DNA of 64,000 bases from Chamaecyparis obtusa. Lineage: Eukaryota; Streptophyta; Pinopsida; Cupressales; Cupressaceae. Made by a program: the position numbers and the translations under genes. The DNA lies in NCBI GenBank assembly GCA_027943335.1, contig BSBK01001871.1, positions 2,028,501 to 2,092,500 on the forward strand, given 5' to 3'. Shown here in pieces: positions 11,362 to 23,569 of this stretch. The notes beneath the pieces are model-generated. The model did not search any database. It was not told where the DNA came from and worked only from the letters and a program-made list of their open reading frames with translations. Position 1 is the first letter of the stretch; each line of letters opens with the position of its first letter.

Positions 11362-13683
11362 TTTTGCCACTCTTTGAGACAATGCGATTATGAGTGTTGG
11401 TTCAAAGAAAAATAAATGATCATATGCCCTAGTGGACAATTTTCCGAAAAGAAAATGATTAGAAAAGATTGACAGAAGAAGAGTTATTAAAAAAGTTGAA
11501 ATAAGAGCTTTATTTAATGTGGTAAAATGGATGCGTTGCTGCATGACATAGAAAGCTAGGACGAGAATGTGATCCCTTAGCGTAAAAACAAACACATTTG
11601 TAGACAAGGAATGTTTCCATTCATCTTGAAGCATATGACATATGTGTCCCAAAACTTTATGAAAGACACCCAACAAGCAAAAGATTAAAAAAAAGAGATG
11701 AATCAAGAAAAGATAAGACTCACTGAACCAAGCATGTCAGCAAACATTTGATCTTGTTGTCAAAATTGGTAGTTTGTTTGATAATGATAATGATGGTGTC
11801 TGGTTTCAGGGAAGAAGTACCCCGTCTAAGACTTATAGCGTTTGGTTTCGAGTATACCACACCTTGTATACGACAAAAATGACAGGTTTGTCAGAGGGAC
11901 GAATTGATGTTGTTGATTGATTGGACAAGTTTAATCTGATTGATTGCTGACTTGATTGGATAGTTTGTTGGTTACAATGTAATTTTGTTAAAGCACGATG
12001 TTTGTTAAGTCTTCAAAATGTGTCTGCTCAAAAGTTTGTCTTGTCGCAAGAGACAATTTATTGATGACATGAAAAAGATTGTACAAATTTATTGCAAGAT
12101 TTTTGAAAGATTTTTAGTTTTTAGGATTTTGAAAATATTTGATTTTCTGGACATTTTGCAATTTTTTAGGGATTTTTTCAGCTTCATATTCAATTTTTTT
12201 GAATTTTTTTTAGGATCATATTTGTTTTTTCTTGAGTTTTTTCAACACTATGCAAATTTTTTTTTGGATTTTTTTTTCAGGTCAGTATATGATTTTAATT
12301 TTTTTTTTCAAGACATTTAATATTTACACGAGGAAGAATTGCCCCCCGTGTCTAGCAAGGTAGGTACATTATGAATTGGTGCACTGGTAGATAGATGAAG
12401 GCCAAAGGTTGCTTGGTATGTCTTGAATTTGTTGGGATGCCAAGGACTAACCAGAGAATGGGATAACATGTTTCTGTCGAGCTTAAGGATTGGATATGAC
12501 AATGATAGGGAAATGATACTGTTTGGCATTGAATGTCATGTGATGCATAGGAATGGACATGTCAAAAGGTTTTTAAAATATGTTTTTGTATTTTATGTCC
12601 TTATTTTATATCGAGACCAAGAAAGGGATTTGGATAGGAAAAAGATAGGATGAGAATAGGATAATGAAAAGATAGGCAAGATACGGATAGGAAAAACGAG
12701 ATCAAAAAATGGACAAGGAAAAGGGATATGGATTGAGGCTTCAATAAGATAGGCAATATGGACTGAAGGGATGCGATATGATAGGTAATATGGATCAAAA
12801 GTATCAGGGTAATGTAAAACAGATAGGATATGTGATGCTTCTGGGAAGATCCATTACCTTGTCAAGATCAAAGTTGGGAAAAAGGGGATATGTATGTCAA
12901 TAAAATAAGGAATATGAGGGAAATAGAGTAATGGAGGAAATGATAGGGATAATGGAGGAAATGACAGGGATAATGATGCTAATGAAAGCTGCCCCAAAGT
13001 ATGGAACACAAGACGTTAATAAATTTACGCATGATGCATGTTTGCTAGGTTTTGATCATGGTACTTGCCCAAAGCGCTTGTTTGCCAGGTTTTCACTATT
13101 GGACGAATTTATTTCTCTTTATTTTAATTTTTTCTATTACCAAGATGACTGTTTGTCAAGTTTCTATCAAGGCAACTATTTTTTCTCTTTTTTCTCATTT
13201 TTTTTTCCTTTTTTTTTCAACCCTTTTCAAATTTTTTGGTAGTTTTGACATGATGGATGCATGACATGACATGGACAAAGGACTCAACGTTTTTATTCTC
13301 TGGGAGGTGTTCTTGGAAGATATGCAATAATGGACCATGACTATGAGAGTATACTCAAAAACATTGGTAAGGTAATGACAAAGGGATGTCAAATGGATGG
13401 TTGGATTGGATAGGTTAAAGATTATGCAAAGGATTGGGTAGGTTGAATGAAAGGATGGAAAATAGGTGTTGGATAATGGAGGGAGTGGAGGAAGGCTTGA
13501 TTTTGAGTAGATGGAAAGGGAGGCAAGAACAACATTGGCACACACCTTGAGGGGTGATGGAGGAAAAAGAGATTTTAGATTTGACGAAAGAATGGATATG
13601 GATTTTAGGACAAAAGGCCCCAAAATGGATTTGGAAGATGAAAGGCTTTTAGATGGAGGGATAGCAATTTTGGATGTCAAATT
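11362..13683 (-). other. Internal region of the LARD-like element next to the 3' LTR
   Basis: Low-complexity sequence with strong strand bias: T-rich tracts (12105-12320 and 13120-13220) and GGATA/GGATATGG-rich stretches (12600-12960 and 13380-13680). On the minus strand a 161-codon open stretch (13195-13680), rich in Ser, Pro and Leu, has no recognised domain. No RT or integrase is seen. Confidence 0.45.
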
Positions 13684-14298
13684 TGTTAAATTATAGCATC
13701 AAATTGATTGATATAATTATATTAATGTTGCTTAATATAATAGTCGATTATATGTACATATTTATATATATATTTTCTAATTGTTAATATATAATAATCG
13801 ACTATATTCGATATTTAAACAGAGTTAATATTGTCTGCAGTTAAATCGACACAGTCGATATTTAATAAAGCCCGGAGCATATATAAATGTTGTTACGTAA
13901 CTATCAAACGATAGTTAACGTAACATATCATATTTATATATGATATGTTACGTTAACTACCGAAAGGCAGTTAACGTAACATTAGTATGTGTTACGAAGG
14001 GCTGCATGAATTAAACACTGTTGATAAGAGGTATTACCATAGGGCATGTCTACGTATAGACATGGCTCTACGTGGCTTAAGCCACGTAGAGTCATGTCTC
14101 TACATAGATATGGCCTTTCATATTATATTTATATGATTCCTATGATTAGAGGAAAGCAATCAATCAACACGACATTGTCTTCTCCTCTGCAATCATACCA
14201 TACAGATTTAGTAAAAATTCTTTGCTCTGCAAATACATGAATAAACAACACATTTATAGACATTAGATTTTCTCTATCAAGATCCTATATTTCTAACA
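13684..14298 (+). repeat. Copia-1 5' LTR with two long palindromes
   Basis: Begins tgttaaattatagc and ends ttctaaca. It contains a stem-loop at 13914-13957 (20-bp perfect arms around ttat) and a nearly perfect 42-bp palindrome at 14058-14099 centred on ctt/aag with one mismatch. Both are also present in the 3' LTR. Confidence 0.9.
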
Positions 14299-14310
14299 TG
14301 GTATCAGAGC
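14299..14310 (+). promoter_or_regulatory. Copia-1 primer-binding site
   Basis: tggtatcagagc, complementary to initiator-Met tRNA, immediately follows the LTR end TAACA. Confidence 0.92.
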
Positions 14311-14384
14311 CTGAATAGAGGAAAATCATTTAAGCTAACCTTGAAATCCTTATAAATTCATTATAAACAAAAGGAGAAATTATA

Positions 14385-17300
14385 ATGGCCAGCGGTATTA
14401 AAGTAGAAGACAGACTTGAAGGTGCTTCTAATTTCTTCTCATGGAAAATTCGAATTCTTACATTGCTTCAAGAACTTGAGTTAGATTCTTATGTTGAGGA
14501 AGACAAAAATATGCCAGAAGAAGAACCAGAAAAATCAACTTGGAAAAGACGTAACAATAAAGCAAAGAAAATCATAATTGATGCTGTTAAAGATCATATC
14601 CTCCCCTCCATAGCGAGACTTAAAACCGCCTATGAAGTATTCAAGACTATTCAAGAAATGTTTGAGATTAATAATACAAGTAGATTACTTACTCTCAAAT
14701 AGTAACTTTTAAATCTAAAGATGAATAAAGGGGAAACGATTACATCTTACTTTCTTCGAATTTCCGAATTAAGAGATCAACTCTCCACTATTGGAAATAA
14801 TATTGATGACATGGAGTTAACATTAATAGCTCTTAGAGGATTACCCATCACATGAGAATCTTTTATTCAATGTATAATTGGACGTTCTTCTCTACCCAAG
14901 TTTGATCAGCTCAAGAATGATTGCACTCAAGAGGAATCTCAGTTAATATCAAGAGGGATCGGGCCTACCAAAGGAAATGAGATTCAAGCCCTACATACCC
15001 ATTCAAACTTCAAAAGCAATAAAAGGAAGTTTAAACATAAGAAAGGAAACTCTAACACAAGCCATGTAGGGAATCCCAATAAAACTCTCAAAAATCGAGA
15101 CTTCTCCAAAATATAGTGTTACAAATGTGATAAGTTTGGTCATACACGTAGATTCTGTCCTGAGAAGAAGAAAATTCAAGCAGCATTAGTTGAAGTCAAA
15201 GGAGCAGAAATATCATTATTCTTCTTGGCACTATCAAGTGAAGTTAACTCAAGCAAAAACACTTGGATAATTCATAGTGGAGCATCTCGACATATAACAG
15301 GATTCATAGATCAATTTGAAACCCTAGTAGAAGATTCTTCCGAAGAAGTTACAATTGGAGACAATTCCACTTATCCAGCAAAAGGAATTGGGACCTGTTC
15401 AATCAAGTTGAAATCAGGGGCAACCATACTATTGAAAGATGTTCTATTTGTACCAGGCATAAAAAAGAACTTGTCTGCATTTCAGACTTAGCCGATCAAG
15501 GCTATCGAGTCACATTCCAAGCAAATAAAGTATTAATATGGACAAACAACACTAATATTAAAAATGCTATTTCCTTAGGGTATAGAGATGGAAGCCCATA
15601 CAAAGTAGGAAATAGTATCAAATCAGCTCTAAGTCATGAAGTATCCAACACTAATGAACTCTAGCACCGAAGACTAGGTCATCTTGGATTTAGCACTCTT
15701 CCCTCCCTTAAGAATATTACTACAAGGATATTGAATCTAGACGCAAAACACATAAGCATTTGTAAAGGATGTGCTCTAGGAAAGAATATAAAGAGATCCT
15801 TTCCCTCTAGTGAACATAAAACCAAAGTTGTATTAGAGCTCATTCACATTGACTTGTGTGGACCTATGTCAACCCTCTCACTAGGAGGCTTTTCATACTA
15901 TGTGATCTTCATTGATGATTACTCTAAAAAAACATGGATTTATTTTCTTAAACTAAAAGAATCAAATGAAGTATTATTAAAGTTCAAAGAATTCAAATCA
16001 TTAGTTGAAAACCAAACTGAGAGAAAAATAAAAATCCTAAGATCAGATAACGGAGGTGAATATAATTTTGAAAATTTTAAAGAATTTTGCATTTCTGTTG
16101 GGATTAAGAGGGAGTATACAATACCTAATAATCCTCAACAGAACGGAGTAGCATAAAGGAAAAATAGAACTATTATTGAAGCTGCCAAAGCTATGATGCA
16201 TGATCAAAATCTTCATACTTCTTTTTGGGCCGAAGCATCCAATATTGTCGTATACATTTAGAACAGATGTCCTCACTCTATTCTAGAAAACATCACACCC
16301 GAAGAAGCTTTTACAGGGAAGAAGCCAGGTCCAAGTCATCTTAGAATCTTTGAATGTCCTGTATATATACACATTCCCAAAGAGAAAAGAACCAAACTAG
16401 ATCCTTTTGGAAAGAGAGGAATATTTGTTGGTTATAGTGAAACTACCAAAGGGTACAGGGTATACATACCAGGATCGAAATCCATTGAAATTAGCAGAGA
16501 TATCAAATTTGAAGAGGACATTGCTTTGAAAATATCCACACTCACTGAAGAAGGATCAAATGAGAATCGGAGGGAGAATACTATAGAATATGATGAAATT
16601 GAGAATCAGAGGGAGAATGCCTTTCAAAATAACGAGAATCAAAGAGAGAACATAATAGAAAATTATGAACCTTCTCCACCTCACCTTGAAGATGTTGAAA
16701 TTCCTAACAGCAAGAAAAGACCATTATGGGCAAGAAAAATGATTGAGGAAAACAATCTTGAACCAGATGAAATGTCTAAAGAAAGTAAAAGAACAAGGAA
16801 TCAAAAGTGCTATCTTGCACTTATGGTAGAACTTACAAAATCAGAACCAGCTAATGTTAAAGAAGCCCCAGCATGTCAAGCCTGGAAAGATGCGATGATC
16901 AAAGAATACGAATCTATTGTAAAAAATGATGTTTGGGAAGTAGTGCCTAGACCAAAAGGGAAAACCGTCATCTCCTCTAGATGGCTATTCAAAGTCTAAT
17001 ATGCATTTGATGACAGTATTGAAAAACATAAAGCTAGATTTCTCAAAAGGCCGGAATTGACTACGAAGAAACCTTTGCTCCAGTTGCTCGTCACACTTCT
17101 GTAAGAACTATTATAGCCATTGCAGCATCCAAAGGGTGGAAGATACATCAAATGGATGTAAAGACAACATTTCTAAATGGTGTCATTGAAGAAGTATACA
17201 TAGAACAACCAGAAGGGTTCATCACTCATGACAATAGTTATATTTGCAAATTGAAGAAAGCACTCTACGGTCTCAAGCAAGCTCCCAGGGCTTGGCATGA

Positions 17301-18348
17301 ACGTATAGATAATTATCTCTCTAAGTTAGGATACTCCAAGAATGAAGCCGATCCTAATATATACTTCAAAATATCCAAAGGTAAAATGGTAATCATAGTT
17401 CTTTATGTTGATGACTTATTAATTACAGGAGAAGATCATCTTATTGCTAAATGCACACAAGAACTCACAAATGAATTTGACATGAAGGATCTAGAGTTGT
17501 TACACTACTTATTAGGATTAGTAGGTGTACAGAAAGAAAATCATATTTTTCTAAATCAAAGAAAGTACACTATGGACATCTTAACCAGATTTGGCATGAA
17601 GGAATGTAAACCATTAACCATTCCGATGGAAACAAATCTTCATAAACTCAAAGAAGAAGCTACAAATTTAGAGCCTACAAATTGTTTTTATTATAGACAA
17701 GTAATTGGATCTCTTATGTTCTTGGTAAACACTCATCTTGATATCTACTATGCCACAAATGTTTTAAGTCATTTTATGTGTGAACCTAAGAAGATCCACT
17801 TAACAGCTGCTAAACATATTCTGAGATACTTATGTGGTACAATTGAGTTGGGTCTAAAGTATGAAAATGTTGAGATACAACTCCAAGGATTCATTGACTC
17901 CGATTGGGCCGAAAATTCAATCGACCGTAAAAGCACCACAGGATGTTGCTTTAGCCTTGGATCAGCAATGATTTCATGGTTCAGTAGAAAACAGTCAGTT
18001 GTTGCTCAAAGTTCTACCGAAGCAAAAGACATGGCCGCCTCTATGGGTGCTCGTGAAGCAGTATGGTTAAGGAAGTTACTATTTGGATTGTTTGGCAAGC
18101 CTCTAAAACCTGCAGTAATTTATTGTGACAATCAAAGTTGCATTAAGCTTTCTATAAATCCAGTTTTTCACAATCGCTCCAAACACATAGAAATTCCTTA
18201 TCACTACATAAGAGATATGGTAGACAGAGATATTATCAAACTCGTCTACATAAGTACTGAAGAACAAAATGCTGATATTTTTACCAAGCCTCTTGCGAAG
18301 TTGAAAATCAAGTACTTCAGACAGAAACTTGGTATGATTAAGTTGTGA
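14385..18348 (+). pseudogene. Copia-1 Gag-Pol, multiply disabled
   Basis: Copia polyprotein remnant. Gag starts MASGIKVEDRLEGASNF and meets a TAG at 14700; a CCHC knuckle CYKCDKFGHTRRFC lies at 15117-15158, just after another TAG. The protease motif reads WIIHSGAS, so the catalytic Asp is replaced by His (codon 15273-15275). Integrase follows (CKGCALGK, IDLCGP, SDNGGEY; 15731-16420). RT has MDVKTTFLNG and YVDD (17404-17415); RNase H has DSDWAENSIDRKSTTGC. Frameshifts lie near 15475 and 17040, the latter with a small deletion in RT. About seven in-frame stops are present. No active product is possible. Confidence 0.9.
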
Positions 18349-20289
18349 TTAAATTTCTGAGATTCTATCTCTTAAATATGTAAATTAATGTATTCATGAA
18401 TAAAAATTAAATATTGCAATATTTTGTTTTTGAAAGGTGACGATCTTTCTTTTGTGTAAAGTGTTAATATGATTTAGAACAATAGAGAGGGGGGGTGAAT
18501 CGGTTATTCTCAGGTCTTGATGTATAAAATAACTTCAAAAACTTTTCTTTAAATCAGATCAAGCAACCAAAACAAACTCGGTCATCACTGATTCAATAAT
18601 AGAAACATATAACACTGCAGTCCACTACCCAGTTGTAACTAACTTGCAAAACACATAAATGTTCAAACCAAAACATTCACACAAGTATTGACACTAGGAT
18701 TTATAGTGGAAACCCAATATGGGAAAAACCACTTTGTAACATGCTACTATTATTTTCACTCTTCTGAAGTGAGCTCGGTTAAAAGCCAACCCTGTCAAAG
18801 GTTACAATACACACTGTCAGGTGTGACCCGGTTAAAGGATTTCAATCACCTTGTTAAAAGTGAGCCTTGTTACAGGACTTACATACACTCCATTAGAATG
18901 CAACCTTGTTCAAAGGATTTAACATATGACTATTAGGTCAACCTCTGTTAAAAGGATTTTAACTGTTACAATGGTTAGAAAGTAGCAGTAGTATTGATCT
19001 GAAAAACATACAACTCACTTTGCAAATATTAGAGCCAATTCCATACACAAATGCTGGTTTACTGACTTTGAAACTTGTCATTACCATCTCTGATCTGCTC
19101 GGAACTTTTCTTCAAGCAATCACCACACTCCTCCTTCAGCCTTTTCGCTTATATAGTCAATAAGACTTACTGTTCTTCCAGCATCTCCTTCACCCGTGCA
19201 TTTTCATACCTAATGTTTAGGTTCCCTTAATACTTTTCTCTGTTAGGTTAACTTATCTTTTGCCACTTAATCTCTTTCGTAGATCTTAGGGTTAGGTCAG
19301 ATGCATTGAATCTACCCGCTTCATGTTCTTCGTCTCCTCTTCTAGAATCATCTCAAATCTCATAAAGATTTACAATAAAACGTTTTACAAAGCATTAAAT
19401 GCTTCCATACAATCAATAAATAAAGTCAACATGTTTTGCATAATCCAAGAATTCAACAATGTCGACTCCAAATCTGAATTCTCTTCAAATATAAAAATGC
19501 TGATGCTCGGTCAATACTGTGATCATCCACTCGGTCTTCATGTAAAACGCTTGGTCACTACTAAAACTGTTTCCTCGGCATAAACTGTCTTCATCGGCAA
19601 TTAACTGATACTTGGTTGACACTAGATTTTTGCTCGGCATACACTAACTCGGTCGACACTAACATAACTCGGCTTAAACATGATTTCTTCATTTTTGCTC
19701 GGTTAAGCCTTTTAGTCCTCAATCTTACTAAGATAAACAATATATTGTCCCATCATTGTACAACATAGTCAAGTACACTTTGCAATATCAAGATAACTCA
19801 ACCTTTCCCTAGGTGCTATTGTTACCATCCTTTCTTTCCCTTCTCACAATAGATATAGTACTTTCCTAAGTAGCAACAGTCTTACCAGTTAAGGTTTGAC
19901 ATCAATGACAATACAACAATTGCTTCAATTGCAATTTCCAACATAAAGTCACTATTGTAAGGTGACGACCTACAATAGTTTGACTTAAGTTATCATCTAA
20001 TCCAGTTCCGAATTTAGTCGGGAATCATGATAACGAGTGGTTCAAGTTTTGATCTGAATTGCGCCAGATATCTTGACACCTATATTTATCACTAAAATCC
20101 AGTTTCGAATTGAGTCGGAGATTATGATAAATTTCCTTTATTAGGTTAAATTATGTTCCGGATCATGCTGGAAATCCTGATCCAAAGTGATTATGTGTTA
20201 TTTTAAAGGAAATCTAGGTCCGAATTAAGTCGGGGATTTCAATAACACTCATTTCTTGTGATTATCAATCTCCTCTCGCTAAGAGGGAG
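18349..20289 (+). other. Copia-1 3' noncoding region
   Basis: After removing the solo LTR 18462-19943, this leaves about 450 bp. It has three diverged copies of a roughly 30-bp motif, 'ccgaattnagtcggggatt..gataa', at 20002-20033, 20099-20130 and about 20216-20245, and ends in a polypurine tract just before 20290. Confidence 0.7.
18462..19943. mobile_element. Solo LTR nested in Copia-1
   Basis: 1,482 bp, begins tgttaatatgatttag and ends atttccaaca, flanked by the duplication TAAAG (18457-18461 and 19944-19948). It contains the run agagagggggggtgaatcgg and many CTCGG/TCGGT words near 19510-19700. It has no coding region. Confidence 0.82.
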
Positions 20290-20905
20290 TGTTAAATTAT
20301 AGCATCGAATTGATTGATATAATTATATTATGTTGCTTAATATAATAGTCGATTATATGTACATATATATATATATATATTTTCTTATTGTTAATATATA
20401 ATATTCGAGCATATTCGATATTTAAACAGAGTTAATATTGTTTGGAGTTAAATCGACACAGTGGATATTTAATAAAGCCCCGAGCATATATAAATGCTGT
20501 CACGTAACTATCGAACGATAGTTAACGTAACATATCATATTTATATATGATATGTTACATTAACTACCGAAAGGTAGTTAACGTAACATTAGTATGTGTT
20601 ACGAAGGGCTGCATGAATTAAACGCTGTTGATAAGAGGTATTACCATAAGGCATGTCTACGTATAGACATGGCTCTACGTGGCTTAAGCCACGTAGAGTC
20701 ATGTCTCTACATAGATATGGCCTTTCATATTATATTTATATGATTTGTATGATTAGAGGAAAGCAATCAATCAACATGGCATTGTCTTCTCCTCTGCAAT
20801 CATACCATATAGATTTAGTAAAAATTCTTTGCTTTGCAAATACATGAATAAACAACACATTTATAGACATTAGATTTTCTGTATCAAGATCGTATATTTC
20901 TGACG
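20290..20905 (+). repeat. Copia-1 3' LTR
   Basis: 616 bp, colinear with 13684-14298 and with the same palindromes (42-bp palindrome at 20665-20706). It has a longer TA run near 20361-20382 and ends ttctgacg, next to the AAATT duplication. Confidence 0.9.
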
Positions 20906-20910
20906 AAATT

Positions 20911-22677
20911 GGATTTTTCTTTGGGACTCTTCAAGAAGCTTCTTGGGAATCCACATGCATTTTGATTTTTCATTTTTTTTGGGTCCTTGGAATGCATTAC
21001 TTTTACAAGAGATTTAGGAACCTATATTGATTTTGACTTTTCTTTTTGCTTAATGGGCCTTTGCGGCCTTTTTGACATTTCTTTTTCTTTTTGGATCATA
21101 TTTTTCTTTGATTTCTCATGTCGATTAGACTGGACATGTTGATCCTTGAATGCATGTGGATTGCTCGACTTATGGACTTTATTATTGGCATCCAAATTGC
21201 TTGGAAAGGGAATGAGATTTATGGATGGATAAGAATGACATGGAGGCTTTTTGGATGGGTGGATGGTTCTCCAAGATGTGTGCCTTTGTTGACTTGCACG
21301 TAGGAAAGTGTAGGTGAATTGTGAACTAGTGGATGGAGGAACATATGGACCTAATATGGATGGAAGGGGTGAAGGGGGAGTTATACGCTTGGATTTAGGT
21401 TTTAAAGGGATACCAACGCATTGAGAATGAGCTTTAGGATTGAGGTCATGACCATCATAATTTTCTTTGACAGGGAAGGGTTTTAATGTGTTTTGTTCAT
21501 GCAGGTTTAACCCTTTCACTTGATAATGCTTGCTTTGACTAGTGGGAGACTTGATGGTAGACAGGAGTCCATTTTGAGGTGTGAATGGTATGGAAGAAAC
21601 AATAGGGTCATGAAGCAAACTAGACTAGATGGAACTAGAGGAACCCATTTGAAGTATGAGGGGTTCATGCACATTTTGCACAAATGTGTTTAAATCATGA
21701 GGGGGGTCAGGAGGAGTAAGAAGATGTTGTGATGGAACAGGAACAATGACACGATCATCTAGCAGGATAGGATCCTGTGGGGGATATGGAGGATTAAGAC
21801 AAGGAAATGAGGGGATGGAAGGATCTTGAGGAGGATTTGAAGGGATGATGGGATCTTGTGGAGGATCTGGAGGTATGATGGGATCTTGTGGAGTATTTGT
21901 CGGTATGATGTGATCTTGTGGAGGATTTGGAGATGAAGGGATACTCTGATCTTGACTTAGAATGGGATCATTGGACTCCATTATAAAGGTGTTCTACTCT
22001 TGAATTTGGATGGAATCGTTAGATGGAATGGAAGGGAGGTCATGATCTTGCTTAGGAAGTGGAATGTCAATGGGGCTTGGAAGGACATTTTGTTCTTGAC
22101 ATGGAATGGGATCATCTTGCCTAGGAAAGTTATGGATAATGTGATCATTATTAGGCTCAAGGAAAATGGGATCTTAGTCAATAGTTGGAGGGGATTGATT
22201 ATTGTTGGGATCTTGATCTTGATTTATTTTAGGACTCATTTCTTTTTGTTTTGGATCATCCTCTTGACATGGGAGACTCGAGAAAGAGGTCAATGTTTTT
22301 GTATGAAGGAGATGGACTTTGCATTTTTGAAGCATGGAAGGGAATTGTATCAAAAAATGGATTAACTTGGATTTCTTCTATGGATAGCCCTTGGAAGGTT
22401 TAACCATTGGATACATCATTTGATGGAGATGGAGACTATTGCTCTTGTGAAGTGTTAGGGGATGAAGGAATGGTGGGGACATGGATGTTTCTTAAAGGTC
22501 AATGTCTTGATGGAGAGTGGGTGTGTCATCGATGTGATTGTTTTGGAATGAGCCATTGCTAGAGACGGGTGAATTATTTTCTTCATCCTCTTCATGTATA
22601 CAATCCAATTTTTGAAACAAACTCTTTGAAGTTTTAGATTTGAACTTTCACTGCCTAGTTAATCTTATTGGTGATAC
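20911..22677 (-). pseudogene. LARD-like element internal frame, Pro-rich part
   Basis: On the minus strand one frame runs from 21981 to 21022 with a single TAG at 21625-21627. Its first part is a proline-rich repeat (variants of PPQDPIIPSN); the later part is Ser/Lys/Pro-rich and ends RPQRPIKQKEKSKSI. Further upstream (22390-22671) another open stretch includes LFQKLDCIHEEDEENNSPVS. After removing Copia-2 and one copy of its GATAC target, this upstream stretch continues in frame from the end of the frame at 27785-27860. I do not recognise any domain. Strong hydrophilicity and repeats suggest a structural or disordered product, or a long-decayed gag-like frame. Confidence 0.55.
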
Positions 22678-22835
22678 TATTAGAATGTTTCTAATATTAC
22701 GTTAATGCTCTATCTTGTGTACATCGTTGTATTTAGGTAGTTTCTATTTCTTTTATCTTTGTTGTGTATATATGAGCTTGTAGCTCTGTGTAAATCATTG
22801 ATTCAATACACAAAATAATCTATTTGATTATTTTA
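22678..22835 (+). repeat. Copia-2 5' LTR
   Basis: 158 bp, tattagaatg..gattatttta, identical by reading to 27622-27779. Its borders are fixed by the different flanking bases on the two copies and by the GATAC duplication. Confidence 0.93.
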
Positions 22836-22847
22836 TGGTATCAGAGC
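22836..22847 (+). promoter_or_regulatory. Copia-2 primer-binding site
   Basis: tggtatcagagc, the initiator-Met tRNA complement, immediately after the LTR. Confidence 0.93.
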
Positions 22848-23569
22848 CTGTTTTTTCGTTTTCAAATTTCTCAAAGAGCTAAGATATTATAACTTCGATT
22901 TTTTCGAAATTATCTGATCAATATCTGCTCTCTACGACTTGTTCCTACATCCGCGGCTTGGTCTTCCGCTCACGTCCAGGCTTCACGCGCGACCTGTGCC
23001 CTCATGCGCCCTAGTGAAATCGCGTCTCCTGCCCGCGTCTTTCTGCTCGAGTCTTCTGCCCACATCTAGACTTCATGCATGCCTTGGCCTTCTCACCTGA
23101 TCTCGATCTCTGCAACCGCGACCTCATTCACGTCCGACCTCTGCAACGTCTGCGATCTACCTAAACTGGTGCTCGATTTCTTGGTCTTCGGCCTTCTTCC
23201 GACGCGACCTATAGTGTCGTCCTTGCTGGCGTGGCCTGAATCTCCTCAAACTTCTCTGCATTCAAACTTCGTGGCTCTTGTTTGTGGTTTTTTATAACCA
23301 GAGCTGTTTTTTTCGCGAAAACCCTAATTTTCAGGACCAGAAATTTTTTTCGAATACATTTTTGTGGTGGGTTTTTCGAGATCCTATCTAGGTCTTTGTT
23401 CAAATTTTTTGGGTACCTCATTTTCTGTGCCTCGATTTTCGAGCCAGCGGATTTAACTTTTGACCTCAGATTCCTTCTGGGTTTTTTGTCAGCTTTTCTG
23501 GGTACTTGTTTTTTTCTAGGTGAGCCAGAATCCGTGCCTAGTAAATTCCGTTCTTGAAGATTGTTTCTA

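Larger units (their letters stand above)
13684..20905 (+). mobile_element. Copia-1 retrotransposon
   Basis: Full-length Ty1/Copia element on the + strand, flanked by the 5-bp duplication AAATT (13679-13683 and 20906-20910). LTRs are 13684-14298 (615 bp) and 20290-20905 (616 bp), with roughly 20-25 differences by eye. The primer site follows the 5' LTR directly and a polypurine tract (aagagggag) precedes the 3' LTR. The coding region at 14385-18348 has gag, protease, integrase, RT and RNase H in Copia order but is heavily broken. A 1,482-bp solo LTR (18462-19943) lies in the 3' noncoding part. The 3' LTR ends in CG instead of CA. Confidence 0.92.

Noticed and set aside
12018..12320. Phe-rich 100-codon + strand frame
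   Set aside because: Translation of T-rich low-complexity sequence.
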